A stretch of DNA of 64,000 nucleotides from positions 124,001 through 188,000 of the forward strand of contig CAWVIZ010000011.1 of assembly GCA_963929535.1 (NCBI GenBank), in the 5' to 3' direction. The notes under the pieces are model-generated. The model made no database searches. It was not told the DNA's origin and saw only the letters and a program-made list of their open reading frames with translations. This DNA is from Pullilachnospira sp963929535. Lineage in GTDB: Bacteria > Bacillota > Clostridia > Lachnospirales > Lachnospiraceae. Shown in pieces: positions 33,982 through 42,448 of this stretch (within the stretch, counting starts at the first letter, position 1; each line of letters opens with the position of its first letter). The position numbers were made by a program, and so were the translations under genes.

Positions 33982-34451
33982 AGCATGAAAATACCAATTG
34001 GGGTCAGTCTGTGACAGGAGTGGTGATCAGGGAGGGAAAGGTGCTGCTGACCCGGCATACCTACGGGCCGGGAAAAGGGCGGCTGATCGTACCGGGCGGT
34101 TATGTGGAGCAGGGGGAGACCCCTCAGGCTGCCATGAAGCGTGAGATCCTGGAGGAGACGGGAATCCTTGCGGAGCCGGAGGAGATCATAGGCATCCGGT
34201 TTAACACGCACGACTGGTATGTGGCCTTCCGGGCCAGATATGTGGACGGCTGGGCCCGGTCGGACGGAGATGAAAACAGCGAGGTGCTCTGGATGGATGC
34301 CGATGAAGCGCTGGAGCGGGAGGATGTGCCGGATCTGACAAAGAAACTGATCCAGAGCGCCCGGAATCCGGGGAGGGGACTGGAGCTGACGCCTTTCCAG
34401 AGCGGGGAAAAGTGGGCGCCTTACTCCCTTTACGGGATCCGGAGGTTCTAA
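33978..34451 (+). CDS. NUDIX hydrolase
   Basis: The 157-residue protein has a complete Nudix box GGYVEQGETPQAAMKREILEETGI (residues 37-60), satisfying the GX5EX7REUXEEXGU pattern. It starts in the trmD stop codon (ATGA), so translation is coupled. The substrate is unknown; such proteins often sanitise nucleotides or hydrolyse ADP-ribose. Confidence 0.9.
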   Translation: MKHENTNWGQSVTGVVIREGKVLLTRHTYGPGKGRLIVPGGYVEQGETPQAAMKREILEETGILAEPEEIIGIRFNTHDWYVAFRARYVDGWARSDGDENSEVLWMDADEALEREDVPDLTKKLIQSARNPGRGLELTPFQSGEKWAPYSLYGIRRF

Positions 34452-34504
34452 AGCCCCCTGCCTGTGCATAGGATAATACCAGCACAGGTGAGGAGGAGAA
34501 TCAG

Positions 34505-35977
34505 ATGATGGAGCCATTTGCTGTTTACAAGGATATACAAGCCCGTACAAAAGGCCAGTTCCTGGTGGGGGTAGTGGGGCCGGTGCGCACAGGCAAATCC
34601 ACATTTATCCGGAGATTTATGGAACTGTGGGCCCTTCCGTCCATGGATGAGCAGACACAGGCGGAGGTTCGGGATCAGCTTCCTCTGTCAGGTTCGGGGA
34701 AGACGATTACCACAGTGGAGCCCAAATTCATTCCCAAGGAGGCCGTGGATGTAACGCTGGGGGAGGATATCCCCATCAAGCTGCGGCTGATCGACTGTGT
34801 GGGCTTTATGATCCCCGATGCCTCCGGGAATATGGAAAACGAAAAGGAACGAATGGTGAAAACTCCCTGGTTTGACCGGGAGATCCCTTTCCATCAGGCG
34901 GCGGAGGTGGGGACCCAGAAGGTGATCCAGGAACACTCCACCATCGGGATCGTGGTGACTACGGATGGTTCCTTTGGGGAAATTCCCAGAGATCATTTTG
35001 AGGAGAGCGAAGAGCGTACTGTCCAGGAGCTGAAGAAGCAGGGAAAGCCTTTTCTGATCCTGGTGAATTCCCAGCGGCCTTACCGGGAAGAAACCCAGAA
35101 GCTGGTGCAGCGTCTCCAGGAAAAGTACCAGAACGCGGCTCTGGCAGTAAACTGTGAGCAGCTGAGGAAAGAGGATGTGGTGCGGATCCTGGAGAAGATC
35201 CTTTATGAATTTCCAGTGCGCCAGGTGGAATTTTACATACCGAAATGGGTGGAGCTGCTGCCCGTTTCCCATTACCTGAAGGCAGACCTGCTGCAGCAGA
35301 TCCGGGCGATCATGGGAAGACTCCGCTACATCCGGGATATCCAGAGTGAGAATCTCAGGCTGGACAGCGAGTATGTAAAGAACACCTCGCTGGAACAGGT
35401 GAATCTGTCAAACGGTGTGGTGAAGGTACGGCTGGACATTATGGATCAGTATTACTATCAGGTGATGAGTGAATTGACCGGTGTGAATATTACAGGGGAA
35501 TATCAGCTGATCCATACGCTGAAAGAGCTGGCCCGGATGAAGGCGGAATACGTAAAGGTGCAGAACGCCATGGAATCCGTCCGGGGAACCGGGTACGGCG
35601 TGGTGGTTCCCGAGAAGAGCGAGATCACGCTGGAGGAACCGGTGGTGATCCGTCAGGGCAATAAATTTGGAGTGAAGATCAAGTCGGCCAGTCCCTCCAT
35701 CCACATGATCAAGGCCAATATCGAGACGGAGATCGCCCCCATTGTGGGAAGCGAGGAGCAGGCTAAGGATCTGATATCCTTTATCAAGGAAAACGCCAGG
35801 CAGGAGGACGGCATCTGGCAGACCAATATTTTCGGAAAATCCATTGAGCAGCTTGTGGAGGACGGTATCCGCACCAAGATCGCCCAGATCAGTGAGGAGA
35901 GTCAGATAAAGCTGCAGGATACCATGCAGAAGATCGTAAACGACAGCAAGGGAGGAATGATCTGCATCATCATCTGA
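34505..35977 (+). CDS. spoIVA: Stage IV sporulation protein A, spore-coat ATPase
   Basis: The 490-residue protein polymerises on the forespore surface as the basement layer of the coat, using ATP. The Walker A is GPVRTGKSTF near residues 25-34 and the sensor region is IDCVGFM. The C-terminal tail ends in SKGGMICIII, the hydrophobic end that helps anchor the coat through SpoVM. It marks the organism as spore-forming. A sigma-E promoter is expected; I could not place one with certainty. A terminator follows at 36025. Confidence 0.98.
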   Translation: MMEPFAVYKDIQARTKGQFLVGVVGPVRTGKSTFIRRFMELWALPSMDEQTQAEVRDQLPLSGSGKTITTVEPKFIPKEAVDVTLGEDIPIKLRLIDCVGFMIPDASGNMENEKERMVKTPWFDREIPFHQAAEVGTQKVIQEHSTIGIVVTTDGSFGEIPRDHFEESEERTVQELKKQGKPFLILVNSQRPYREETQKLVQRLQEKYQNAALAVNCEQLRKEDVVRILEKILYEFPVRQVEFYIPKWVELLPVSHYLKADLLQQIRAIMGRLRYIRDIQSENLRLDSEYVKNTSLEQVNLSNGVVKVRLDIMDQYYYQVMSELTGVNITGEYQLIHTLKELARMKAEYVKVQNAMESVRGTGYGVVVPEKSEITLEEPVVIRQGNKFGVKIKSASPSIHMIKANIETEIAPIVGSEEQAKDLISFIKENARQEDGIWQTNIFGKSIEQLVEDGIRTKIAQISEESQIKLQDTMQKIVNDSKGGMICIII

Positions 35978-36024
35978 GACAGAAACACAGAGCAGCCGGA
36001 GGGTGCAGTGGCTGTGATGGTTCC

Positions 36025-36068
36025 AAAAAGGCTTTTCTGTGGGAAATCCCCGCAGGAAAGCCTTTTTT
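36025..36068 (+). terminator. Terminator after spoIVA
   Basis: AAAAAGGCTTTTCTG pairs with CGCAGGAAAGCCTTTTTT over a GGGAAATCCC-containing top, then a T-run. Confidence 0.93.
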
Positions 36069-36070
36069 GC

Positions 36071-36240
36071 AGGATACGCCCGGCAAGCAGCCGCCGTGCT
36101 TGCATGAGCGGATATTTGCCGGGCAACGGGCCGCCAACGGCTTTGCCGTGAGCTGTCCGCAGTATCGCGGGGATTGGATGGGGAAAAGAGAATTCCCCTA
36201 TCCGATGATCGGGCAGATGGTCCGGCCGGTCCCGCCCGAA
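36071..36240. repeat. Folded repeat family C, copy 1
   Basis: It begins GATACGCCCGGCAAGCAGCC three bases after the T-run of the spoIVA terminator. It can fold with a GCCCGGCAA/TTGCCGGGC stem enclosing CATGCTTGCATG, a second stem around GCCGT, and a closing GATAC/GTATC pairing. It closely matches 40134-40230. The rest of the 493-base gap before the RpiR gene holds no other recognisable feature. Confidence 0.85.
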
Positions 36241-36470
36241 GTCTGCGCTCCATACTTAATGTAGTCTTTACACAGCTCTAACACAAACTAAAAAAAAGTG
36301 CAATATAATAGTAAACTGCCGGAAACCTGAAGAGGGATTTCCGATGACAGGGGATGTGAAAAACAGACGCAGCAGTTGGGATGGAATACGGAACGGTTGC
36401 GAACAGACAGCGGCAGGCAGCCGGGAGAGCAGGTCTGCCTGCTGATACAGAACAGACAGAAGGAGCGGCT

Positions 36471-37355
36471 ATGGAGACAGAAAGCTTTTTATCAGAGGTA
36501 CGGAGAAAATACAGGGATCTGCGTCCGTCAGAGCAGAAGGCGGCGGAACTGATCCTGGAAAAGGAAGGAGATATCCTGGACTGGACTCTGGAGCAGTTCG
36601 CGCAGACGGCAGGGATCAGCCAGCCTACGGTGATCCGTTTTACCAATGCCGTAGGGCTGAAAGGATACAAGGAACTGAAAAGGAAGATCCTGGAGGAAAC
36701 CTGTGTGCGGAAACGGCGCTTTCCGGTGGCAGATGTGCTGGATTATCCCATCAGCCGGGAGGATCAGATGATGGATATTCCGGCAAAGGTCATTCAGACC
36801 AATATCCGGCTTCTGGAATCCGCGCGGGAATCCATTTCCAATTATGATTTCATCAAGGCTGTGTATGCTCTGGAACAGGCGGAGCATATTTCCGTGTTCG
36901 CGATGGAGAACTCTTCCTGCACGGCGGAGGATTTTGTCACGAAAATGACATATATCGGAAAATCGGCGTATTTCAACAAGGACGGCTATATGCAGCAGGT
37001 GAATGCGAAAAACCTCACCTCCTCAGATGTGGCTGTCGGGATTTCTCACACGGGAAAGTCAAAGATGACGGTAAAGGCCCTGGCCTGTGCCAAAAAGGCG
37101 GGAGCGGTCACCATTGCCATCACAAATTTTGAGGGAGCGGTGATCGATCAGTATGCGGATATCATTCTGCGTACCGACAGCCGTCAGTACCAGTACGGCA
37201 ACGCGATTTTCTCCCGGTGTGCCCAGATTTCCATGGTGGATATGCTGTTTTTGGGAGTGTTTCTGAAAAATTATGATGAAAACCTCCGACGGCTGAATAA
37301 TAGCTGGGAAAACACCCAGGATCTGATATATGAAAAGGAGGACTTTGAGAGCTGA
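36471..37355 (+). CDS. MurR/RpiR family transcriptional regulator
   Basis: The 294-residue protein has an N-terminal RpiR helix-turn-helix (LRPSEQKAAELIL, FAQTAGISQPTVIRFTNAVGLKGYKELK, about residues 15-65) and a C-terminal SIS sugar-phosphate-binding domain (ISVFAMENSS, GISHTGKSKMTVKALACAKKAGAVTIAITN). Such proteins sense phosphosugars. ATG 36471 follows AAGGAG. No sugar gene is adjacent, so the target is unknown. Confidence 0.9.
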   Translation: METESFLSEVRRKYRDLRPSEQKAAELILEKEGDILDWTLEQFAQTAGISQPTVIRFTNAVGLKGYKELKRKILEETCVRKRRFPVADVLDYPISREDQMMDIPAKVIQTNIRLLESARESISNYDFIKAVYALEQAEHISVFAMENSSCTAEDFVTKMTYIGKSAYFNKDGYMQQVNAKNLTSSDVAVGISHTGKSKMTVKALACAKKAGAVTIAITNFEGAVIDQYADIILRTDSRQYQYGNAIFSRCAQISMVDMLFLGVFLKNYDENLRRLNNSWENTQDLIYEKEDFES

Positions 37356-37451
37356 AACATGGTACGGCCCCGAATTGGAAATGGAATGTCTGATCCCTAT
37401 GGGGGAGACCGAACTGTCATCTTTTAGAAATGATTTCCATATGCAAAAAAA

Positions 37452-37480
37452 TTGACAAGAATTTGTAACAAAGATATAAT
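37452..37480 (+). promoter_or_regulatory. Sigma-A promoter of the wall-hydrolase gene
   Basis: TTGACA (37452-37457), 17 bases, TATAAT (37475-37480): a perfect consensus. Confidence 0.93.
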
Positions 37481-37497
37481 AAATATAGTGTCTCAGA

Positions 37498-37524
37498 ACG
37501 GCAGGAGGACAGACCTGCCGTTTT
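37498..37524 (+). terminator. Attenuator-like hairpin in the hydrolase leader
   Basis: ACGGCAGG pairs with CCTGCCGT and is followed by TTTT, only about 12 bases after the expected transcription start. A second hairpin (GATCCCCTG/CCAGGGGGAT, about 37541-37563) follows. The pair could form an attenuation switch; the ligand is unknown. Confidence 0.6.
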
Positions 37525-37621
37525 GGTCAGTGACAGCCCGATCCCCTGCTGAAACCAGGGGGATAACAGGCTGAAATGCGTTGGAACCACGGAAGAGAAA
37601 TTCAAAATGAGGAGAGCACAT

Positions 37622-39913
37622 ATGAAGAGACAGTTGGTTACAAGGATCCTGGCTTTTTCTTTGTCTGCGGTGATGCTGATGCCTGGTGCCCAGGGGCCGG
37701 AGACTGTGCGGGCAGCACAGAATACTTCGGCCGCGGAAGAAGAAAGCCTTTCGGAAACGGAGAAAAATTCTGAGACGGAACAGGCGCCGGACGAACAGAG
37801 CATTTCAGGAGCGGAGCAGGAACAGGAGGCAGAGGATACTTCCGGAACAGAGCAGGAATCGGGAGAACAGAGCGCTTCGGACAGCCTTCAGAAGATGGAA
37901 GAACAGGAAGATCCGGAAAGCGGGCAGGCAGCCGATGGACAGAAGGGTTCGGAAGCGGGACAGGGATCCGCGCAGGATACTCAGAAGACGGAACAGAAGG
38001 AAGAAGAGCAGGAAGCGTCTCCGGGAACGGACGGTGGAGAAGGAGCGGGTGAAGCTTCTGAGAAAAAGCTCAGCGGCTGGCAGCAGCAGGATGGTATCTG
38101 GTATTATTATCAGGACGGTCAGGCGGCGGCCGACGGCTGGGAAAAGATCCAGGGAAAGTGGTATTATTTTGATGAAAAAGGCAGAATGGCAGCAGATACC
38201 TGGATCGGTGATTACTATGTAAATGAGAACGGCGTATGGGAGGAAGGAAAAACAAAGGAAACGGGAACGTGGATTTCCTCCGGAGGCCGCTGGTGGTACA
38301 GGCACCAGGACGGCGGGTATACCCGCTCGGACTGGGAGCTCATTGACGGGGACAGATACTATTTTGATGCCTCCGGCTGGATGGTAACCGGGTGGCAGAA
38401 GATCGGAGGAACCTGGTATTATATGGACGCTTCGGGCCATATGCTGACCGGGTGGCAGAAGATCAGCGGAATCTGGTATTATCTGGATGGCTCGGGCCGT
38501 ATGCTGACCGGATGGCAGAAGATCGGGGGGATCTGGTATTATATGGACGCTTCGGGCCATATGCTGACCGGGTGGCAGCGGATCGGAGGGATCTGGTACT
38601 ACATGGATGCTTCGGGTCATATGCTGACCGGGTGGCAGTACATAGGAAATGCCTGGTATTACCTGGATGCATCCGGTCACATGCTGACCGGGTGGCAGAA
38701 GATCGGCGGTGCCTGGTATTACATGAATGGAAGCGGCCGTATGCTGACCGGGTGGCAGCACATAGGAAATGTCTGGTATTATATGAACGCCTCGGGCCGT
38801 ATGCTGACCGGATGGCAGAAGATCGGGGGAATCTGGTACTATATGGATGCCTCAGGCCATATGCTGACCGGGTGGCAGAAGATCAGAGGGATCTGGTACT
38901 ACATGGACGCCTCAGGCCATATGCTGACCGGATGGCAGCGGATCGGAGGAAAATATTACTATCTCCAGTCCTCCGGCGCCATGGCGGCGGATACCTGGAT
39001 CGGCGAGTACTATGTGGACAAGAGCGGCGTATGGATCGAAGGGAAGAAACCCACCTATGAAGAAGGATGGGTAAAATCCGGCGGCCGCTGGTGGTATCGG
39101 TACACCGATGGTACATATCCCAAATCTTGCTGGAAGACGATCCAGGGGAAAGAATATTATTTTGACGCTTCCGGATGGATGGTCACAGGATGGCTGAAAC
39201 AGGGAAGTACATGGTATTACCTGAATGCCGACGGAAGCAAAGCTTATGATCAGTGGGTGGGAACCCAGGGCGTGGGCGGCTATTACATTAACAAATACGG
39301 AAAGATGGTTGCCGACTGCGAGTATACGGTGGATCTTTCAATCTATATCTTTGACGCCAGCGGAAAGTGCATTAGGCGGGATGAGCGTTATGTGACCATG
39401 CAGGATCCGCTGAACGGAAAGTATTACAAGCTGGAGCGTCAGGTACTGACGGATCCCTCTGTGTCTGACGATGAGCTTCTGGCCGCTGCAGTCTATGCGG
39501 AGGCGGGAAATCAGAAAATGCCGGGTATGACAGGCGTGGCGCTGGTGATGCTGAACCGGTGTGCCAGCAGCGAATATCCCTCCAGCGTAAAATGCATGCT
39601 CTACCAGAACCAGCAGTTTGAGGTGGCCAGAAACGGCGCCCTGACCAGGCATCTGAAAAACATTGACAGTTCCTATCTGGATGACGCCAAAAAGGCGGTG
39701 GCCAAAGCCCGGGCTATCATGAAAGCCTACCAGAATAAAGGGACTCCCAGAACTGTGGAGGGCCTGACAATGCCCAACGGAAAGAAGGATTTCGATTATC
39801 TGGGCTTTATGACTCCGGCCGCTTTTGAAAACGCCGGACTGGACTGGGAGGCTACAGATGCCTTTACCTACCTGAACACCACCTTCTACACCAGGTGGAT
39901 CAAGAAAAAATAA
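37622..39913 (+). CDS. Secreted SleB-like cell-wall hydrolase with choline-binding-type repeats
   Basis: The 763-residue protein has a signal peptide (MKRQLVTRILAFSLSAVMLM, cleaved near residue 31), an acidic Ser/Glu/Gln-rich linker (about 32-148), a wall-binding repeat region (about 149-560) and a C-terminal hydrolase domain (about 609-763). The core has ten 20-residue repeats of the type TGWQKIGGIWYYMDASGHML at nucleotides 38389-38990. The C domain shows LLAAAVYAEAGNQ, GVALVMLNR and QNQQFEVA, as in SleB/CwlJ amidase-type (Hydrolase_2) enzymes. It probably remodels peptidoglycan at the cell surface; the substrate bond is not proven. Confidence 0.88.
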   Translation: MKRQLVTRILAFSLSAVMLMPGAQGPETVRAAQNTSAAEEESLSETEKNSETEQAPDEQSISGAEQEQEAEDTSGTEQESGEQSASDSLQKMEEQEDPESGQAADGQKGSEAGQGSAQDTQKTEQKEEEQEASPGTDGGEGAGEASEKKLSGWQQQDGIWYYYQDGQAAADGWEKIQGKWYYFDEKGRMAADTWIGDYYVNENGVWEEGKTKETGTWISSGGRWWYRHQDGGYTRSDWELIDGDRYYFDASGWMVTGWQKIGGTWYYMDASGHMLTGWQKISGIWYYLDGSGRMLTGWQKIGGIWYYMDASGHMLTGWQRIGGIWYYMDASGHMLTGWQYIGNAWYYLDASGHMLTGWQKIGGAWYYMNGSGRMLTGWQHIGNVWYYMNASGRMLTGWQKIGGIWYYMDASGHMLTGWQKIRGIWYYMDASGHMLTGWQRIGGKYYYLQSSGAMAADTWIGEYYVDKSGVWIEGKKPTYEEGWVKSGGRWWYRYTDGTYPKSCWKTIQGKEYYFDASGWMVTGWLKQGSTWYYLNADGSKAYDQWVGTQGVGGYYINKYGKMVADCEYTVDLSIYIFDASGKCIRRDERYVTMQDPLNGKYYKLERQVLTDPSVSDDELLAAAVYAEAGNQKMPGMTGVALVMLNRCASSEYPSSVKCMLYQNQQFEVARNGALTRHLKNIDSSYLDDAKKAVAKARAIMKAYQNKGTPRTVEGLTMPNGKKDFDYLGFMTPAAFENAGLDWEATDAFTYLNTTFYTRWIKKK

Positions 39914-39931
39914 CAGCGCCCATCCCGCTTA

Positions 39932-39960
39932 TTGACACGGGATGGCAAAAAGATTATAAT
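39932..39960 (+). promoter_or_regulatory. Sigma-A promoter of the cobalamin operon
   Basis: TTGACA (39932-39937), 17 bases, TATAAT (39955-39960): consensus match. It precedes the riboswitch and is the only strong promoter seen for the roughly 17-kb operon. Confidence 0.93.
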
Positions 39961-39979
39961 ATTGTCGTAAATTTAACAA

Positions 39980-40100
39980 GTACAGTGTCAGGGAAGCGGG
40001 TGGAAGTCCTGCGCAAGTCCGTTACTGTGAAAGCCAGATCGCTGCCTGTATTTGCACGTAACATGTTACGGCAACTGACATTTTACGCATCGAAAGCAGG
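39980..40100 (+). ncRNA. Cobalamin riboswitch
   Basis: The core blocks are in order: AGGGAAGCGGGTGGAAGTCC, then GCGCAAGTCCGTTACTGTGA, then the B12-box-like AAGCCAGATCGCTGCCTG. These correspond to GGTGAAAATCC...CCGCTACTGTGA...AGCCAGGAGACCTGCC of known cobalamin aptamers. The downstream terminator and the corrinoid operon complete the picture. Ligand binding should stop transcription when B12 is plentiful. Confidence 0.88.
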
Positions 40101-40132
40101 AAAACCGTTGTCGTCCAGACAACGGTTTTTTG
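40101..40132 (+). terminator. Terminator of the cobalamin riboswitch
   Basis: AAAACCGTTGTC pairs with GACAACGGTTTTTT around GTCCA, with a six-T run. It lies directly downstream of the aptamer and is the likely OFF structure. Confidence 0.92.
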
Positions 40133-40133
40133 T

Positions 40134-40372
40134 GCGATACGCCCGGCAAGCAGCCGCCATGCTTGCATGAGCGGATATTTGCCGGGCAACGGACAGCGAA
40201 CGGCATTAGCCGTGAGCTGTCCGCGGTATCGCGGGATCGGATGGGAGAAAGGTTTCCCCTATCCGATCGATATGCCCGGCAAGTGCCGCCATGCTTGCAT
40301 GAGCGGTACTTGCCGGGCAACGGACAGTAAACGGCGCTGCCGCAAGCTGGCCGCAGTATCGCGGGGATCGGT
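40134..40372. repeat. Folded repeat family C, copy 2 (one and a half units)
   Basis: It begins CGATACGCCCGGCAAGCAGC right after the riboswitch terminator T-run, the same position relative to a terminator as copy 1. The unit (40134-40240) has a GCCCGGCAA/TTGCCGGGC stem, a GGACAGC/GCTGTCC stem and a closing GATAC/GTATC pairing. A second partial unit (about 40272-40372) follows with a shortened TACTTGCCGGGC arm. Confidence 0.87.
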
Positions 40373-40460
40373 CTGGGAGGGAAGCGGCGGACAGCCTGCA
40401 GGCCAAAGAGCTTCCTTTCTGAGACACCAGTATATATGGCCGGTACAGGGGAGTATGAAT

Positions 40461-41669
40461 ATGGAGCATCGGACGGGTATTGAGTCCTACTGGATCGTGG
40501 ATGAGAAAAACAGAAAACTGAGATACGGTTACACCACCGGTTCCTGCGCGGCGGCCGCAGCCCAGGCTGCCGCCAGGATGCTGCTGTCCGGGGAAGCGGT
40601 GGAGGAGGCTGCGCTGGAAACCCCGGGAGGGATCTGCCTGCATCTTCTGATCGAGGAGATCGTCAGGAGTCCCCGGGAAGTTTCCTGCGGGGTGAGAAAG
40701 GACGGGGGAGACGATCCCGACGCCACCCATGGGCTGCTGGTACGGGCCAGGGTCCGCAGGTCGGACATCCCCGGCATCCATATTGACGGAGGAGAGGGTG
40801 TGGGCAGAGTGACCCGGCCGGGGCTGAACCAGCCGGTGGGCAGCGCCGCCATCAATGAAACTCCCCGGAGGATGATCCGCAAGAACGTGGAGCAGGTCTG
40901 CCGGGCATATGGATATACCGGAGGGATGGATGTGGTCATTGAGATTCCCGGCGGCCAGGAGACTGCCCGGAAGACTTTCAATCCCCGGCTGGGGATTGAG
41001 GGAGGGCTTTCGGTTCTGGGAACCAGCGGTATCGTGGTGCCCATGAGCGAAGCGGCGCTGGTGGCCAGCCTCCGGCTGGAGATGAAGATGCTCAGAGAGA
41101 GCGGAGGGGAGTATCTGGTGATCACCCCCGGAAATTACGGACAGACGTTTTCCCGGGAGATGAAAGGACTGGATCTTACTTACTCCATGAAGTGCAGCAA
41201 TTATGTGGGAGAAACTCTGGATATGGCCCGGGAGCTGGGGGTGAAGGGAATCCTTTTTATCGCTCATATCGGGAAATTTATCAAAGTGGCGGGAGGGATC
41301 ATGAATACCCATTCCCGGAATGCGGACAGCCGGGCGGAGCTGATGGCGGCCAATGCCTTCCGGGCCGGCGCCGCGCCGGATACGGTAAGACGGATCCTGG
41401 ATTCCAACACCACCGAGGAATGTGTGGATATCCTGCTGGAATCGGGAGATCTGGAGGGTACCATGGAACAGACAGCCTGCCGTGTGGACGGCTATCTGAA
41501 GCGCCGGGCAGGGGAATCGCTGGAGGTGGGAACCATCCTGTTTTCCAGCGTCCATGGATTTCTGGCACAGACAAAGGCAGTTCCCCGGCTGCTGGAGAAG
41601 ATCCGAAAACAGGCAGAACAGCAGTCCGCCGGAGGGCAGGACGGCGGCGGAAAAGCCGGTGGGCAATGA
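40461..41669 (+). CDS. cbiD: Cobalt-precorrin-5B C1-methyltransferase CbiD
   Basis: The 402-residue enzyme methylates C1 in anaerobic corrin synthesis. Motifs are RYGYTTGSCAAAAAQAA, GLNQPVGSAAIN, GGLSVLGTSGIVVPMSE and FIAHIGKFIKVAGGIMNTHSR. ATG 40461 has better spacing to GGGGAG than 40455; the long upstream frame is repeat DNA. First gene of the operon. Confidence 0.96.
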   Translation: MEHRTGIESYWIVDEKNRKLRYGYTTGSCAAAAAQAAARMLLSGEAVEEAALETPGGICLHLLIEEIVRSPREVSCGVRKDGGDDPDATHGLLVRARVRRSDIPGIHIDGGEGVGRVTRPGLNQPVGSAAINETPRRMIRKNVEQVCRAYGYTGGMDVVIEIPGGQETARKTFNPRLGIEGGLSVLGTSGIVVPMSEAALVASLRLEMKMLRESGGEYLVITPGNYGQTFSREMKGLDLTYSMKCSNYVGETLDMARELGVKGILFIAHIGKFIKVAGGIMNTHSRNADSRAELMAANAFRAGAAPDTVRRILDSNTTEECVDILLESGDLEGTMEQTACRVDGYLKRRAGESLEVGTILFSSVHGFLAQTKAVPRLLEKIRKQAEQQSAGGQDGGGKAGGQ

Positions 41670-41749
41670 GCGATACGGGACCAAACGGACATGCCGGCAG
41701 TCGTCCGGGGTTTTGTCCGCGGAACGAAACAGGAACAGGAGAAGAAGTT

Positions 41750-42448
41750 ATGGCAGGAAAATTATATGGTGTAGGCGTTGGACCGGGAGATCCGGAGCTG
41801 CTGACGGTAAAAGCTCTCCGGCTGATCCGGGAGAATCCGGTGATCGCGGTGCCGGGAAATGATATCAGGGGAAGCGTGGCTTATCAGATCGTAAAAGGCG
41901 TTTATCAGGAGCTGGATGAGAAAACCCTGGTTCCGGTGGCCATGCCCATGACAAAGGACAGGGCAGTGCTTGAGGCCAATCATGCCAAAGCGGCTGCGGA
42001 TGTAGAAGGATTCCTGAAGGAGGGAAAAAACGTGGTGTTTCTCACCCTGGGAGATCCCACAGTGTACTCCACTTACCTGTATGTGCACAAGAGGATCCTG
42101 GAAATGGGATATGAAGCGGAGATCGTCAGCGGGATCACCTCCTTCTGCGCTGTGGCCGCCAGGCTGAATATGGGACTGGTGGAGATGGCTCAGCCGCTGC
42201 ATGTGATCCCTGCCACCTACAGGGCGGAGGAAATGGACGAGATCCTGAAGCTTCCCGGCACCAAGGTGCTGATGAAGACCGGAAGGAAAATGAAAGAGGT
42301 GCGGGAAAGCATTTTAAGAAGCGGCCAGAAGGCAGTGATGATCGAAAACTGCGGGATGCCGGGAGAAAAGATTTACGGAAGCGCCGGGGAGATCCCGGAG
42401 AGCGCCGGTTACTATTCGCTGATCATTGTGAAGGGAGAAGAGGTATGA
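41750..42448 (+). CDS. cbiL: Cobalt-factor II C20-methyltransferase CbiL
   Basis: The 232-residue SAM-dependent tetrapyrrole methylase opens GKLYGVGVGPGDPELLTVKA and shows LGDPTVYSTY and GITSFCAVAA. It adds the C20 methyl group to cobalt-sirohydrochlorin. The start follows AGGAGAAGAAGTT. A decayed family A palindrome (CCAAACGGACATGCCGGCAG) lies in the 80-base gap before it. It overlaps cbiF by 4 bases. Confidence 0.94.
   Translation: MAGKLYGVGVGPGDPELLTVKALRLIRENPVIAVPGNDIRGSVAYQIVKGVYQELDEKTLVPVAMPMTKDRAVLEANHAKAAADVEGFLKEGKNVVFLTLGDPTVYSTYLYVHKRILEMGYEAEIVSGITSFCAVAARLNMGLVEMAQPLHVIPATYRAEEMDEILKLPGTKVLMKTGRKMKEVRESILRSGQKAVMIENCGMPGEKIYGSAGEIPESAGYYSLIIVKGEEV

Noticed and set aside
38389..38990. 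Possible CRISPR array because of regular repeats
   Set aside because: The units are contiguous, code for protein in frame and have no unique spacers.
38392..39060. 222-codon frame in the hydrolase repeat region (and the minus-strand 318-codon frame)
   Set aside because: They are phase shadows of the 60-bp tandem repeats.
40167..40460. N-terminal extension of cbiD
   Set aside because: The extra codons read through family C repeat DNA, and a good ribosome site precedes 40461.
41681..41749. Functional site between cbiD and cbiL
   Set aside because: It is best read as a decayed family A palindrome, not as a promoter or separate gene.
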